A DNA stretch of 6,072 bases, from assembly GCA_031255695.1 (NCBI GenBank), contig JAIRSA010000195.1, positions 1-6,072 of the forward strand. Reading direction: 5' to 3'. Positions 1-5,344 of this stretch are shown piece after piece. The first letter of the stretch is position 1. Each line of letters begins with the position of its first letter. The DNA is from Eubacteriales Family XIII. Incertae Sedis bacterium (GTDB taxonomy: Bacteria > Bacillota > Clostridia > Peptostreptococcales > Anaerovoracaceae). A program made the translations under genes and the position numbers. The notes under the pieces were generated by a model, which ran no database searches, was not told where the DNA came from, and saw only the letters and a program-made list of their open reading frames with translations.

Positions 1-1280
1 AGCTTCCTGTCCCTAAGCGTCTGCAGCGCCTTCATGACGCCGAATTTGGAATGTTCGTAGGTGAGCCCGCCCTGGAAATAGACATTGTAGGGGGGGCGCA
101 TGGGCCCATCTGCGGACAGCTCTATTGAAGAGCCTTGCACAAAGGCGCCGGCCGCCATTATGACCTGATCCTCATATCCCGGCATGTCCCATGGCACTGG
201 CCTCACATACGAGTCCACAGGCGCCGCAGCCTGGATCCCCTCGCAGAAAGCGGACACAGCCTCCGGGCTGCCCAGCCTTATCCCCTCGATGATGTCGCTC
301 CTCCCGGCGCTGGCGCCAGGGCAGACCTCATACCCCAGGTTCTCAAACACCTTCGCGCACAATACCGCGCCTTTGACCGCACCATTCACCGTCTTCGGCG
401 CGATGAAGAGCCCTTGGAGGATACTGCGCGTCTGCCCGAATGTAAGCCCGCACTCGTCCCCAATCCCTGGGCATGTCATCCTGTACGACGCCGCCTCGAC
501 CAGATCGCGCCGCCCCGCTATATATCCGCCCGTGAGCGCAAGCCCGCCCCCTGGGTTTTTTATCAGGGAGCCCGCTATGAGATCCGCGCCCGCCTCAGTT
601 GGCTCGGCAAAGTCCAGAAACTCGCCATAGCAATTGTCTACCATGCAGATTGTCCCGCTGTTGGCCTCTTTCACAGACCGCGCCCATCCCTTTATGTCCG
701 CAATGCTGAGCGAGCGCCGCCACGCGTAGCCGGTGGCCCTTTGCAGGCAGGCCATGCGCGTCTTGGGCGTGATCGCCTCCATCACGGCCTCGTGGTCAAT
801 CTGCCCGTCGGCCGTCAGCTCCACCTGCTTGTAGACGATCCCGAAATCCGCCAATGACCCCATCCCCTCGCCTCTTATGCCTATCACGGCATGGAGGGTG
901 TCATATGGGCTGCCGGAGCAATACAGGATCTCATCGCCCGGCCGCAGGTTCCCGGCCAGCGCAGTCGCGATCGCGTGCGTGCCGTTGACTATGATAGGCC
1001 GCACGAGCGCGGCCTCGGCGCCGAAAGCGTCCGCATAGACCTTGGAGATCGCGGCCCTCCCCTGGTCGTCATAGCCATAACCCGTATTCCAGGCGAAATG
1101 GCCGTCATTTACATGGTTCTTCTGAAAAGCCGAAAGTATCTTGTATTGGTTGAACGAGGCGATATCGTCAAAATGCGAGAACATCCCCGACGATTCCGCC
1201 TCGGCGTTTTCCACAATGTCCACGGTCTCCCCGTCTATCCCGAAGCGCGCGTACAGCAGCCCCTTCGTCACGTCATCCAT
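1..1280 (-). CDS. Methionine gamma-lyase family / 'aluminium resistance' PLP-dependent protein (3' end just outside window)
   Basis: This is a fold-type I PLP enzyme of the family annotated as methionine gamma-lyase family or aluminium resistance protein (Alu_resist; YnbB-like in Bacillus). I translated it by hand from the minus strand: 426 codons are visible and no stop is reached before base 1. Family members are around 410-430 residues, so only a few codons should be missing. Landmarks are VRPIIVNGTHAI (residues 93-104), the SGSPYDTLHAVIG block (122-134), MVDNCYGEF (213-221, cofactor-contacting Asp and Asn), SLIKNPGGG (238-246, with Lys241 the probable Schiff-base lysine), and the C-terminal block near 383-412 containing GSSIELSADGP and GGLTYEH. 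The start at 1280 has a strong Shine-Dalgarno, AAGGGA, 6 bases upstream, and lies 39 bases after the recombinase stop. A nearby ATG at 1285 is in another frame and stops after five codons. The family's true substrate is uncertain: C-S lyase activity is inferred from fold similarity, and the aluminium label is historical. Confidence 0.93.
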   Translation of the reverse strand, partial: MDDVTKGLLYARFGIDGETVDIVENAEAESSGMFSHFDDIASFNQYKILSAFQKNHVNDGHFAWNTGYGYDDQGRAAISKVYADAFGAEAALVRPIIVNGTHAIATALAGNLRPGDEILYCSGSPYDTLHAVIGIRGEGMGSLADFGIVYKQVELTADGQIDHEAVMEAITPKTRMACLQRATGYAWRRSLSIADIKGWARSVKEANSGTICMVDNCYGEFLDFAEPTEAGADLIAGSLIKNPGGGLALTGGYIAGRRDLVEAASYRMTCPGIGDECGLTFGQTRSILQGLFIAPKTVNGAVKGAVLCAKVFENLGYEVCPGASAGRSDIIEGIRLGSPEAVSAFCEGIQAAAPVDSYVRPVPWDMPGYEDQVIMAAGAFVQGSSIELSADGPMRPPYNVYFQGGLTYEHSKFGVMKALQTLRDRK

Positions 1281-1286
1281 TCCATG

Positions 1287-1292
1287 TCCCTT
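1287..1292 (-). promoter_or_regulatory. Shine-Dalgarno of the PLP-protein gene
   Basis: On the minus strand the 39-base gap after the recombinase stop ends in GGGAAGGGACATGGA before the ATG at 1280. AAGGGA lies 6 bases from that ATG, which supports this start. The gap also holds a short GGGCCC palindrome but no hairpin followed by a T-run, so I see no terminator and expect read-through from the recombinase gene. Confidence 0.7.
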
Positions 1293-1319
1293 CCCTGCCA
1301 GGGCCCATTCGCCCAGGCT

Positions 1320-1430
1320 TCATTCGCCAATGCCGCCTCCGGGCGCTTCCGCACCGCCTTCGGGCACTCCTGCCGCCGCCCCGTCCGGGCCGCCGCCTTC
1401 GCCCTGCGGCCCCTCGGCCTTCGCCTTCAT
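1320..1430 (-). other. Low-complexity Gly/Pro/Ala/Glu tail of the recombinase
   Basis: Recombinase residues 390-425 begin MKAKAEGPQGEGG and continue as Gly, Pro, Ala and Glu with no hydrophobic core, ending GGGIGE. The tail lies beyond the catalytic tyrosine (Tyr366) and the helix after it, where Xer proteins normally end in a short helix that docks on the neighbouring subunit. It is probably disordered. The DNA is correspondingly very rich in G and C. Confidence 0.7.
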
Positions 1431-2597
1431 GCCCTCGAATTCCGTCTCCCATTCCATGCCCTTGACCAGATCGCGCTTCACGTTCTTCCGGTGGGCGGCA
1501 TAGAGCTGCGTGGTCGTCACATTCTCATGATCAAGCAGGGCAGCCACGTCGAAGATCGAATTGCCCCGGCCGATCAGCGAAGTCGCCGCAGTCGCGCGCA
1601 GCTTGTGCGGGCTATACCCCGCATCGCGCGAGGTTTCAAGCGCAATGCTCGTGTACTTCTTGACAAGCTGCCGGATCTGCCGCTCCGTCATGCGCCCCCC
1701 CTGCAATGAAAGGAAAAGCGCGTCCCTGTCCTCCGGCGCCGCCGCGCCCCTGTCCGGCCGCTCCTCATCGATATATTCCCGCAATACCTTGAGCACGGAA
1801 TTGTTCAGCGGCATTATCGACTCCTTGCCCCTTTTGCGGTATATCTTGAACTCGCCGCGGCTGAAATTGAACGAGCCCAGGTTCAGCTGCTGCAGCTCCG
1901 AAAGCCGGAGGCCGTAGGTCAGGAACATGACCAGTATGGCCTTGTCGCGCCGCCGCGTCTTCTTCCAGAACTCATACTCCTTCTTGGTGAGGGCCTCGCC
2001 CGTCGTCACCGCGTCGAGCATCCGCATGACCTCGTCGTCCTGCAGCGCCTTGATCTCCTTCTCCCCCGCCTTCGGAAGCTTGATCGGGTCAAAGCCGTCT
2101 GTAATATTCTTGGGTATCAGCTCGTCGCGGTACATGAACTTGAACAGCACGGAAAGCGACGAGCGCTTGCGCGCCAGCGACTTCCTGTCATTCTCGTAGA
2201 TATAGACGGCATTCTCGCCTTCGACCTTGTACCTGCGGCAATATTCGATGAAATTATTGATGTCGGCCGCCTTTAGGCCCCGCAGATCCGCCAATGGGAT
2301 CTCCCTCTCGGCCTTGGCCCCGGTCAGCCCGCTTTCCGCGATGAGATAGGCGAAAAAGAACTTGATGTCGCGCAGATAGGCAAGCCGCGTCATGGGCAGG
2401 ACGTTCCCTTTCAGGTACGCATAATAGCCCCGCAGATACGCGGGCAGCCCTTTTTCGATCTCCTCGCACTTCTCGATGATCTCATTCTCTTTGACAATGA
2501 TGTTGTCGGGCTTGCCGCTCTTGTTCGGGATGAGGACTACCCGTTTCTCTTTGCCCCGTTTAGGGGGGCCTCCGCCAATGTCGCTTTTATATGCCAT
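1320..2597 (-). CDS. Tyrosine recombinase / integrase (XerC/D-like), 425 aa
   Basis: This is a site-specific DNA recombinase of the tyrosine (lambda integrase/Xer) family. Numbered from Met at 2597, residues 1-45 are a basic, poorly ordered-looking extension. Residues about 51-161 are the SAM-like core-binding domain (LPAYLRGYY, TRLAYLRDIKFFF, then SSLSVLFKFMYRDE). Residues about 180-379 are the catalytic domain. All expected catalytic residues can be assigned: Arg231 (TYGLRLSEL), Lys255 in the beta-hairpin (YRKRGKES), His331 and Arg334 (SPHKLRATAAT), His357 (LLDHENVTTTQLY) and nucleophile Tyr366. Residues about 390-425 form a Gly/Pro/Ala/Glu-rich tail. Xer proteins are about 300 residues, so this one is long at both ends. 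The start at 2597 is chosen for its AAGAGGCGG ribosome site; it overlaps miaA by 61 bases. A longer reading from 2660 exists but lies deeper in miaA and has no need to be used. I recall similar chromosomal recombinases in Clostridia, so it may be a resident gene and not a phage integrase. The target site is unknown: no dif-like or att-like site was seen. Confidence 0.9.
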   Translation of the reverse strand: MAYKSDIGGGPPKRGKEKRVVLIPNKSGKPDNIIVKENEIIEKCEEIEKGLPAYLRGYYAYLKGNVLPMTRLAYLRDIKFFFAYLIAESGLTGAKAEREIPLADLRGLKAADINNFIEYCRRYKVEGENAVYIYENDRKSLARKRSSLSVLFKFMYRDELIPKNITDGFDPIKLPKAGEKEIKALQDDEVMRMLDAVTTGEALTKKEYEFWKKTRRRDKAILVMFLTYGLRLSELQQLNLGSFNFSRGEFKIYRKRGKESIMPLNNSVLKVLREYIDEERPDRGAAAPEDRDALFLSLQGGRMTERQIRQLVKKYTSIALETSRDAGYSPHKLRATAATSLIGRGNSIFDVAALLDHENVTTTQLYAAHRKNVKRDLVKGMEWETEFEGMKAKAEGPQGEGGGPDGAAAGVPEGGAEAPGGGIGE

Positions 2598-3625
2598 ATC
2601 GCCGCCTCTTCGCCCTCGCTCAGGTTGAACCACTGCACATCCGGGTAACGCCTGAACCATGTAAGCTGCCGCTTGGCGTAACGCCGGCTGTTGCGTTTTA
2701 TAAGGCTGATCGCGTGATCCAGATCATATTCCCCACGCAGATGCCCGACGATCTCTTTGTAGCCTATCCCTTTTATGGAAATATTTCCATCGACAATGCC
2801 TTCGCTTGAATCCAGGGGCCCAGCCATGGCAATGCCTTCGCTCGAAGCCAGTGTCCCAGCCATGGCAATCCCGCCATCCAGTGCTGCCTCCGCTTCGGGC
2901 ACGCCTCCTGCCATCTCCCAGACGCCGCTGCCATAGAGCCCCCTCACCTCTTCGACAAGGCCCGCGCCGATGAGTGCGTCGACGCGGCGCTCTATCCTCG
3001 AATACAGTTCCTCACGGTCGCGGGTCAGCCCTATTATGTGCGGGCAATAGCCGCCGAACGGCCTGAACGACTCGGAGAATGGCGCCACCGCCATGCTGCC
3101 CTCCAGGATCTCCAGCGCCCTGATCACCTTCTTCACATTATTGGGGTGGATACGGGCAGCCGCCTCTGGATCGGCGGCCTTCAGCCTGGCATGCAAAGCC
3201 TCCGGCCCAGCGCCGGCCGCCTCGGCCTCATACCTGCGCCGCAGCCCCGCGTCCTTCGGCGTGGCGGAAAAATCCATGTCGAATAATATGGCATTGACAT
3301 AGAGCCCCGTCCCCCCGGCGATGATCGGCAGCACGCCCCTGCCCGCGATCTCCGCAATCCGCTCCCGCGCCATCGCCTGATACTCAGCCACAGAAAAGCC
3401 GCGGCTGGGATCGGCGAAATCTATCATATGATGCACCGCCCTGCGCCGCTCTTCCGCATCCGGCTTGGCGGTCCCGATATCCATGCCCTTGTAGATCTGC
3501 ATCGAGTCGGCCGACACGATCTCCCCGCCAAGCCACGACGCCAGCTCGATGGCCACCTGGGTCTTGCCCACGGCCGTAGGGCCGACGACAGCTATGATTT
3601 TGATCTGCCCTGCGCCCACGCCCAT
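2537..3625 (-). CDS. miaA: tRNA dimethylallyltransferase MiaA, with an unusual internal insert
   Basis: MiaA transfers a dimethylallyl group from dimethylallyl diphosphate to N6 of adenosine 37 in tRNAs reading UNN codons, in the cytosol. At 362 residues it is longer than the usual 310-320. Landmarks are the P-loop GPTAVGKT (15-22), SADSMQIYKGMDIGTAKP (38-55, with Asp40 the likely catalytic base), VHHMIDFADP (64-73), IIAGGTGLYV (101-110), NNVKKVIRALEI (162-173) and the C-terminal IGYKEI (287-292) and RRYAKRQLTWFRR (314-326) blocks. All core motifs are intact, so the enzyme should be active. Between GLVEEVRGLY and SIKGIGYKEI, where relatives have a short loop, there is an insert of roughly 40 residues (about 233-281) with a 12-residue tandem repeat. 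The start at 3625 is 12 bases after the panC stop and has AGGCGG 8 bases upstream. The 3' end overlaps the recombinase gene. No hfq follows, although miaA-hfq is a common pairing in other bacteria. Confidence 0.96.
   Translation of the reverse strand: MGVGAGQIKIIAVVGPTAVGKTQVAIELASWLGGEIVSADSMQIYKGMDIGTAKPDAEERRRAVHHMIDFADPSRGFSVAEYQAMARERIAEIAGRGVLPIIAGGTGLYVNAILFDMDFSATPKDAGLRRRYEAEAAGAGPEALHARLKAADPEAAARIHPNNVKKVIRALEILEGSMAVAPFSESFRPFGGYCPHIIGLTRDREELYSRIERRVDALIGAGLVEEVRGLYGSGVWEMAGGVPEAEAALDGGIAMAGTLASSEGIAMAGPLDSSEGIVDGNISIKGIGYKEIVGHLRGEYDLDHAISLIKRNSRRYAKRQLTWFRRYPDVQWFNLSEGEEAAIWHIKATLAEAPLNGAKRNG
2601..2610 (-). promoter_or_regulatory. Ribosome binding site that sets the recombinase start, inside miaA
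   Basis: AAGAGGCGGC on the minus strand lies 4 bases before the ATG at 2597, with its GAGG core 7 bases away. It is inside the miaA coding region, so the recombinase is probably translated in part by ribosomes re-initiating or shifting from miaA. This site is the main reason for preferring 2597 over the upstream in-frame start at 2660. Confidence 0.55.
2801..2872 (-). repeat. 36-bp in-frame tandem repeat (2 copies plus a partial third) inside miaA
   Basis: Copies are 2801-2836 and 2837-2872. By direct alignment they differ at 5 of 36 positions. They encode GIAMAGPLDSSE and GIAMAGTLASSE (MiaA residues 264-275 and 252-263). A degraded third start follows at residues 276-280 (GIVDG), encoded just below 2801. 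The unit is a multiple of three, so the reading frame is kept. It looks like a replication-slippage duplication that has begun to diverge; this is inference. Confidence 0.9.
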
Positions 3626-3637
3626 AACCGCGGCCGC

Positions 3638-4483
3638 CTAGGCCTCAAGCACCACATTGTCGATCAGCCGCGTCTTGCCGGCATATACAGCGACAGCGCA
3701 CAGCGCCCTGCCGTCCAGCATATCCAATGGCAACATGGTGTCCATGCCGGCCACTTCGATATAGTCGACCCTCAAAAGCGGCTCGCCCGACAGCACGGCC
3801 TTGATGCGGTTCTTTATGTGCCTGACATCGCGGCAGCCGCCGCCGCAGAGCTTGGCCGCTTCCGCCAGCGCCCTGTTGATCGAAAGCGCGGCGGCGCGTT
3901 CCTCGCCGCTCAGATAACTGTTGCGCGAACTCATGGCCAGGCCGTCCGCCTCCCTGACTATGGGCATGCCGACGATCTCCACATCCATATTGAAATCTTC
4001 GGCCATCCGCTTGACTACAGCCAGCTGCTGGGCGTCCTTCTGCCCGAAATACGCCCTGTCCGGCCCCGCTATGTTCAGCAGTTTCATCACGACCGTGCAG
4101 ACCCCGCGGAAATGCCCCGGCCGCTTCGCGCCGCACAGCCCGTCCGTCATGGCCGCCAGATCCACATACCCGCAGAACCCGCTGGGGTACATCTCGCTGG
4201 CCGGCGGGCTGAAAATCACGTCAGCCCCCTCCTTCGCGCACATTGCGGAATCCCTGTCCAAATCCCTGGGATAGCGGCCGAAATCCTCATTCTCGCCGAA
4301 CTGCATGGGGTTCACGAACACACTCACGACAACACGGTCATTGTCGGAAACCGCCTGCCTGATCAAACTCATGTGCCCCTCGTGCAGAAAGCCCATTGTC
4401 GGTACCAGGCCGACCGACAGGCCCTCCGACTTCCATTCCGCCACTGTCTTTTTCATACTGCTGACTGTCTGTATTGTTTCCAT
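3638..4483 (-). CDS. panC: Pantothenate synthetase (pantoate--beta-alanine ligase) PanC
   Basis: PanC condenses pantoate with beta-alanine, using ATP through a pantoyl-adenylate intermediate, to make pantothenate (vitamin B5, precursor of coenzyme A). It is cytosolic and usually a dimer. At 281 residues it is the normal family length. Visible motifs are PTMGFLHEGH (28-37, the HIGH-like nucleotide-binding signature), FVNPMQF (56-62, pantoate site), KRPGHFRGV (120-128), YFGQKDAQQL (145-154) and VREADGLAMSSRN (176-188, the KMSKS-equivalent loop). None of the key residues appears altered. The start at 4483 is supported by GGGGAG 7 bases upstream. An internal ATG at residue 10 has no ribosome site and would shorten the first strand. 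It follows panB by 12 bases and precedes miaA by 12 bases, so it is surely co-transcribed with panB. Confidence 0.98.
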   Translation of the reverse strand: METIQTVSSMKKTVAEWKSEGLSVGLVPTMGFLHEGHMSLIRQAVSDNDRVVVSVFVNPMQFGENEDFGRYPRDLDRDSAMCAKEGADVIFSPPASEMYPSGFCGYVDLAAMTDGLCGAKRPGHFRGVCTVVMKLLNIAGPDRAYFGQKDAQQLAVVKRMAEDFNMDVEIVGMPIVREADGLAMSSRNSYLSGEERAAALSINRALAEAAKLCGGGCRDVRHIKNRIKAVLSGEPLLRVDYIEVAGMDTMLPLDMLDGRALCAVAVYAGKTRLIDNVVLEA

Positions 4484-4490
4484 TGCTTAG

Positions 4491-4496
4491 CTCCCC
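4491..4496 (-). promoter_or_regulatory. panC Shine-Dalgarno touching the panB stop codon
   Basis: The panB stop TAG (4496-4498) runs straight into the panC ribosome site: TAGGGGAG, then 7 bases, then ATG. The last base of the stop is the first G of the GGGGAG motif. Such packing favours coupled translation of PanB and PanC. Confidence 0.8.
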
Positions 4497-5344
4497 TACT
4501 CCTGGCTGGCATACTGCTTCCGCAGCGCCTCGATGACCTCGGGGTCGATTTTGAATGTGTGCTCGGGGCCGGGGAAGGCCCCACTTTTGGTTTCGTCTAT
4601 ATAATCTTTGAATGCGCCCTTCATCAGGCTGCCGATATCGCAATACTGCTTCACGAACTTGGGCTTGTTGCCCGGATATATGGACAGCATGTCCTGATAC
4701 ACCAGGACCTGGCCGTCGCATGCGGCGCCCGCCCCTATGCCAATGGTGGGGATCTCAAGCATGCCTGTGATCAGCGCGGCCAGTTCGGCGGGCACGCACT
4801 CCAGCACGACAGCGAACGCGCCGGCCCGCTCTACCATCCGGGCGTCGTCTATCAGCTTCTCGGCGTTCGCCCTGTCCTTGCCCTGCACCTTGAAGCCGCC
4901 CAAGGCGTTGATGGACTGCGGCGTCAGCCCCAGATGGCCCATGACGGGTATTGACGCGGCCGTCACTGCCTCGATCTGCTTGCAGATATCCCGGCCGCCC
5001 TCCATTTTGACCGCGCCCGCGCCAGTCTCCTTCATGAAGCGCCCCGCGTTCGCCACCGCCTCATGCACCGTGGCCTGGTATGACATGAAGGGCATGTCCG
5101 CGACGACCATCGTCTCATCGCAGCCCTTCGCGACCGCCTTCGTGTGGTGGATCATCTCCTCCATCGTCACGGGCAGCGTATTGGCGTGCCCTAACATTAC
5201 CATGCCAAGCGAATCTCCCACCAAGATGGCGTCAATCCCGCATGAATCCATTAATTTGGCTGTGGAATAGTCGTAAGCCGTCAGCATTGTTATCTTATCG
5301 CCTTTCGACTTCATCTCCCGCATGGAGACCGCTGTAGTTTTCAT
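4496..5344 (-). CDS. panB: 3-methyl-2-oxobutanoate hydroxymethyltransferase PanB
   Basis: PanB adds a hydroxymethyl group from 5,10-methylenetetrahydrofolate to 2-oxoisovalerate, giving ketopantoate, the first committed step to pantothenate. It is a cytosolic (beta/alpha)8-barrel, normally a decamer, needing Mg2+. At 282 residues it is full length. Landmarks are KITMLTAYDYSTAK (17-30), VGDSLGMV (42-49, metal ligand Asp44), the VADMPFMSY block (81-89, metal ligand Asp83), AVKMEGG (111-117, Lys113 and Glu115), GHLGLTPQS (136-144), VLECVP (180-185, catalytic Glu182) and TIGIGAGAACDGQVLV (200-215). These match the conserved substrate and metal residues of the family. The start at 5344 shares an ATGA overlap with the stop of the upstream gene and has AAAAGGAG 8 bases upstream, which suggests translational coupling. 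No sign of truncation or unusual composition. Confidence 0.98.
   Translation of the reverse strand: MKTTAVSMREMKSKGDKITMLTAYDYSTAKLMDSCGIDAILVGDSLGMVMLGHANTLPVTMEEMIHHTKAVAKGCDETMVVADMPFMSYQATVHEAVANAGRFMKETGAGAVKMEGGRDICKQIEAVTAASIPVMGHLGLTPQSINALGGFKVQGKDRANAEKLIDDARMVERAGAFAVVLECVPAELAALITGMLEIPTIGIGAGAACDGQVLVYQDMLSIYPGNKPKFVKQYCDIGSLMKGAFKDYIDETKSGAFPGPEHTFKIDPEVIEALRKQYASQE

Noticed and set aside
1281..1319. Possible terminator between recombinase and PLP gene
   Set aside because: Only a GGGCCC palindrome is seen, with no stable long stem and no T-run, and the gap ends in a strong ribosome site.
891..1709. A 272-codon plus-strand open frame, and similar ones at 135-857 and 184-630
   Set aside because: They are antisense to the conserved PLP protein and recombinase, with no family motifs and shadow-like composition.
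2598..2660. Longer recombinase start at 2660
   Set aside because: The extra 21 residues would lie wholly inside miaA and resemble no recombinase sequence, while the ATG at 2597 has its own purine-rich ribosome site.
2801..2872. The tandem repeat as a CRISPR or attachment site
   Set aside because: The units are directly adjacent with no spacers, are only two in number, keep the miaA frame and encode a protein repeat.
3428..4954. A 508-codon plus-strand open frame across miaA, panC and panB
   Set aside because: It is antisense to three well-conserved genes, is rich in His, Arg and Pro and has no recognisable motif. It is a shadow produced by high GC.
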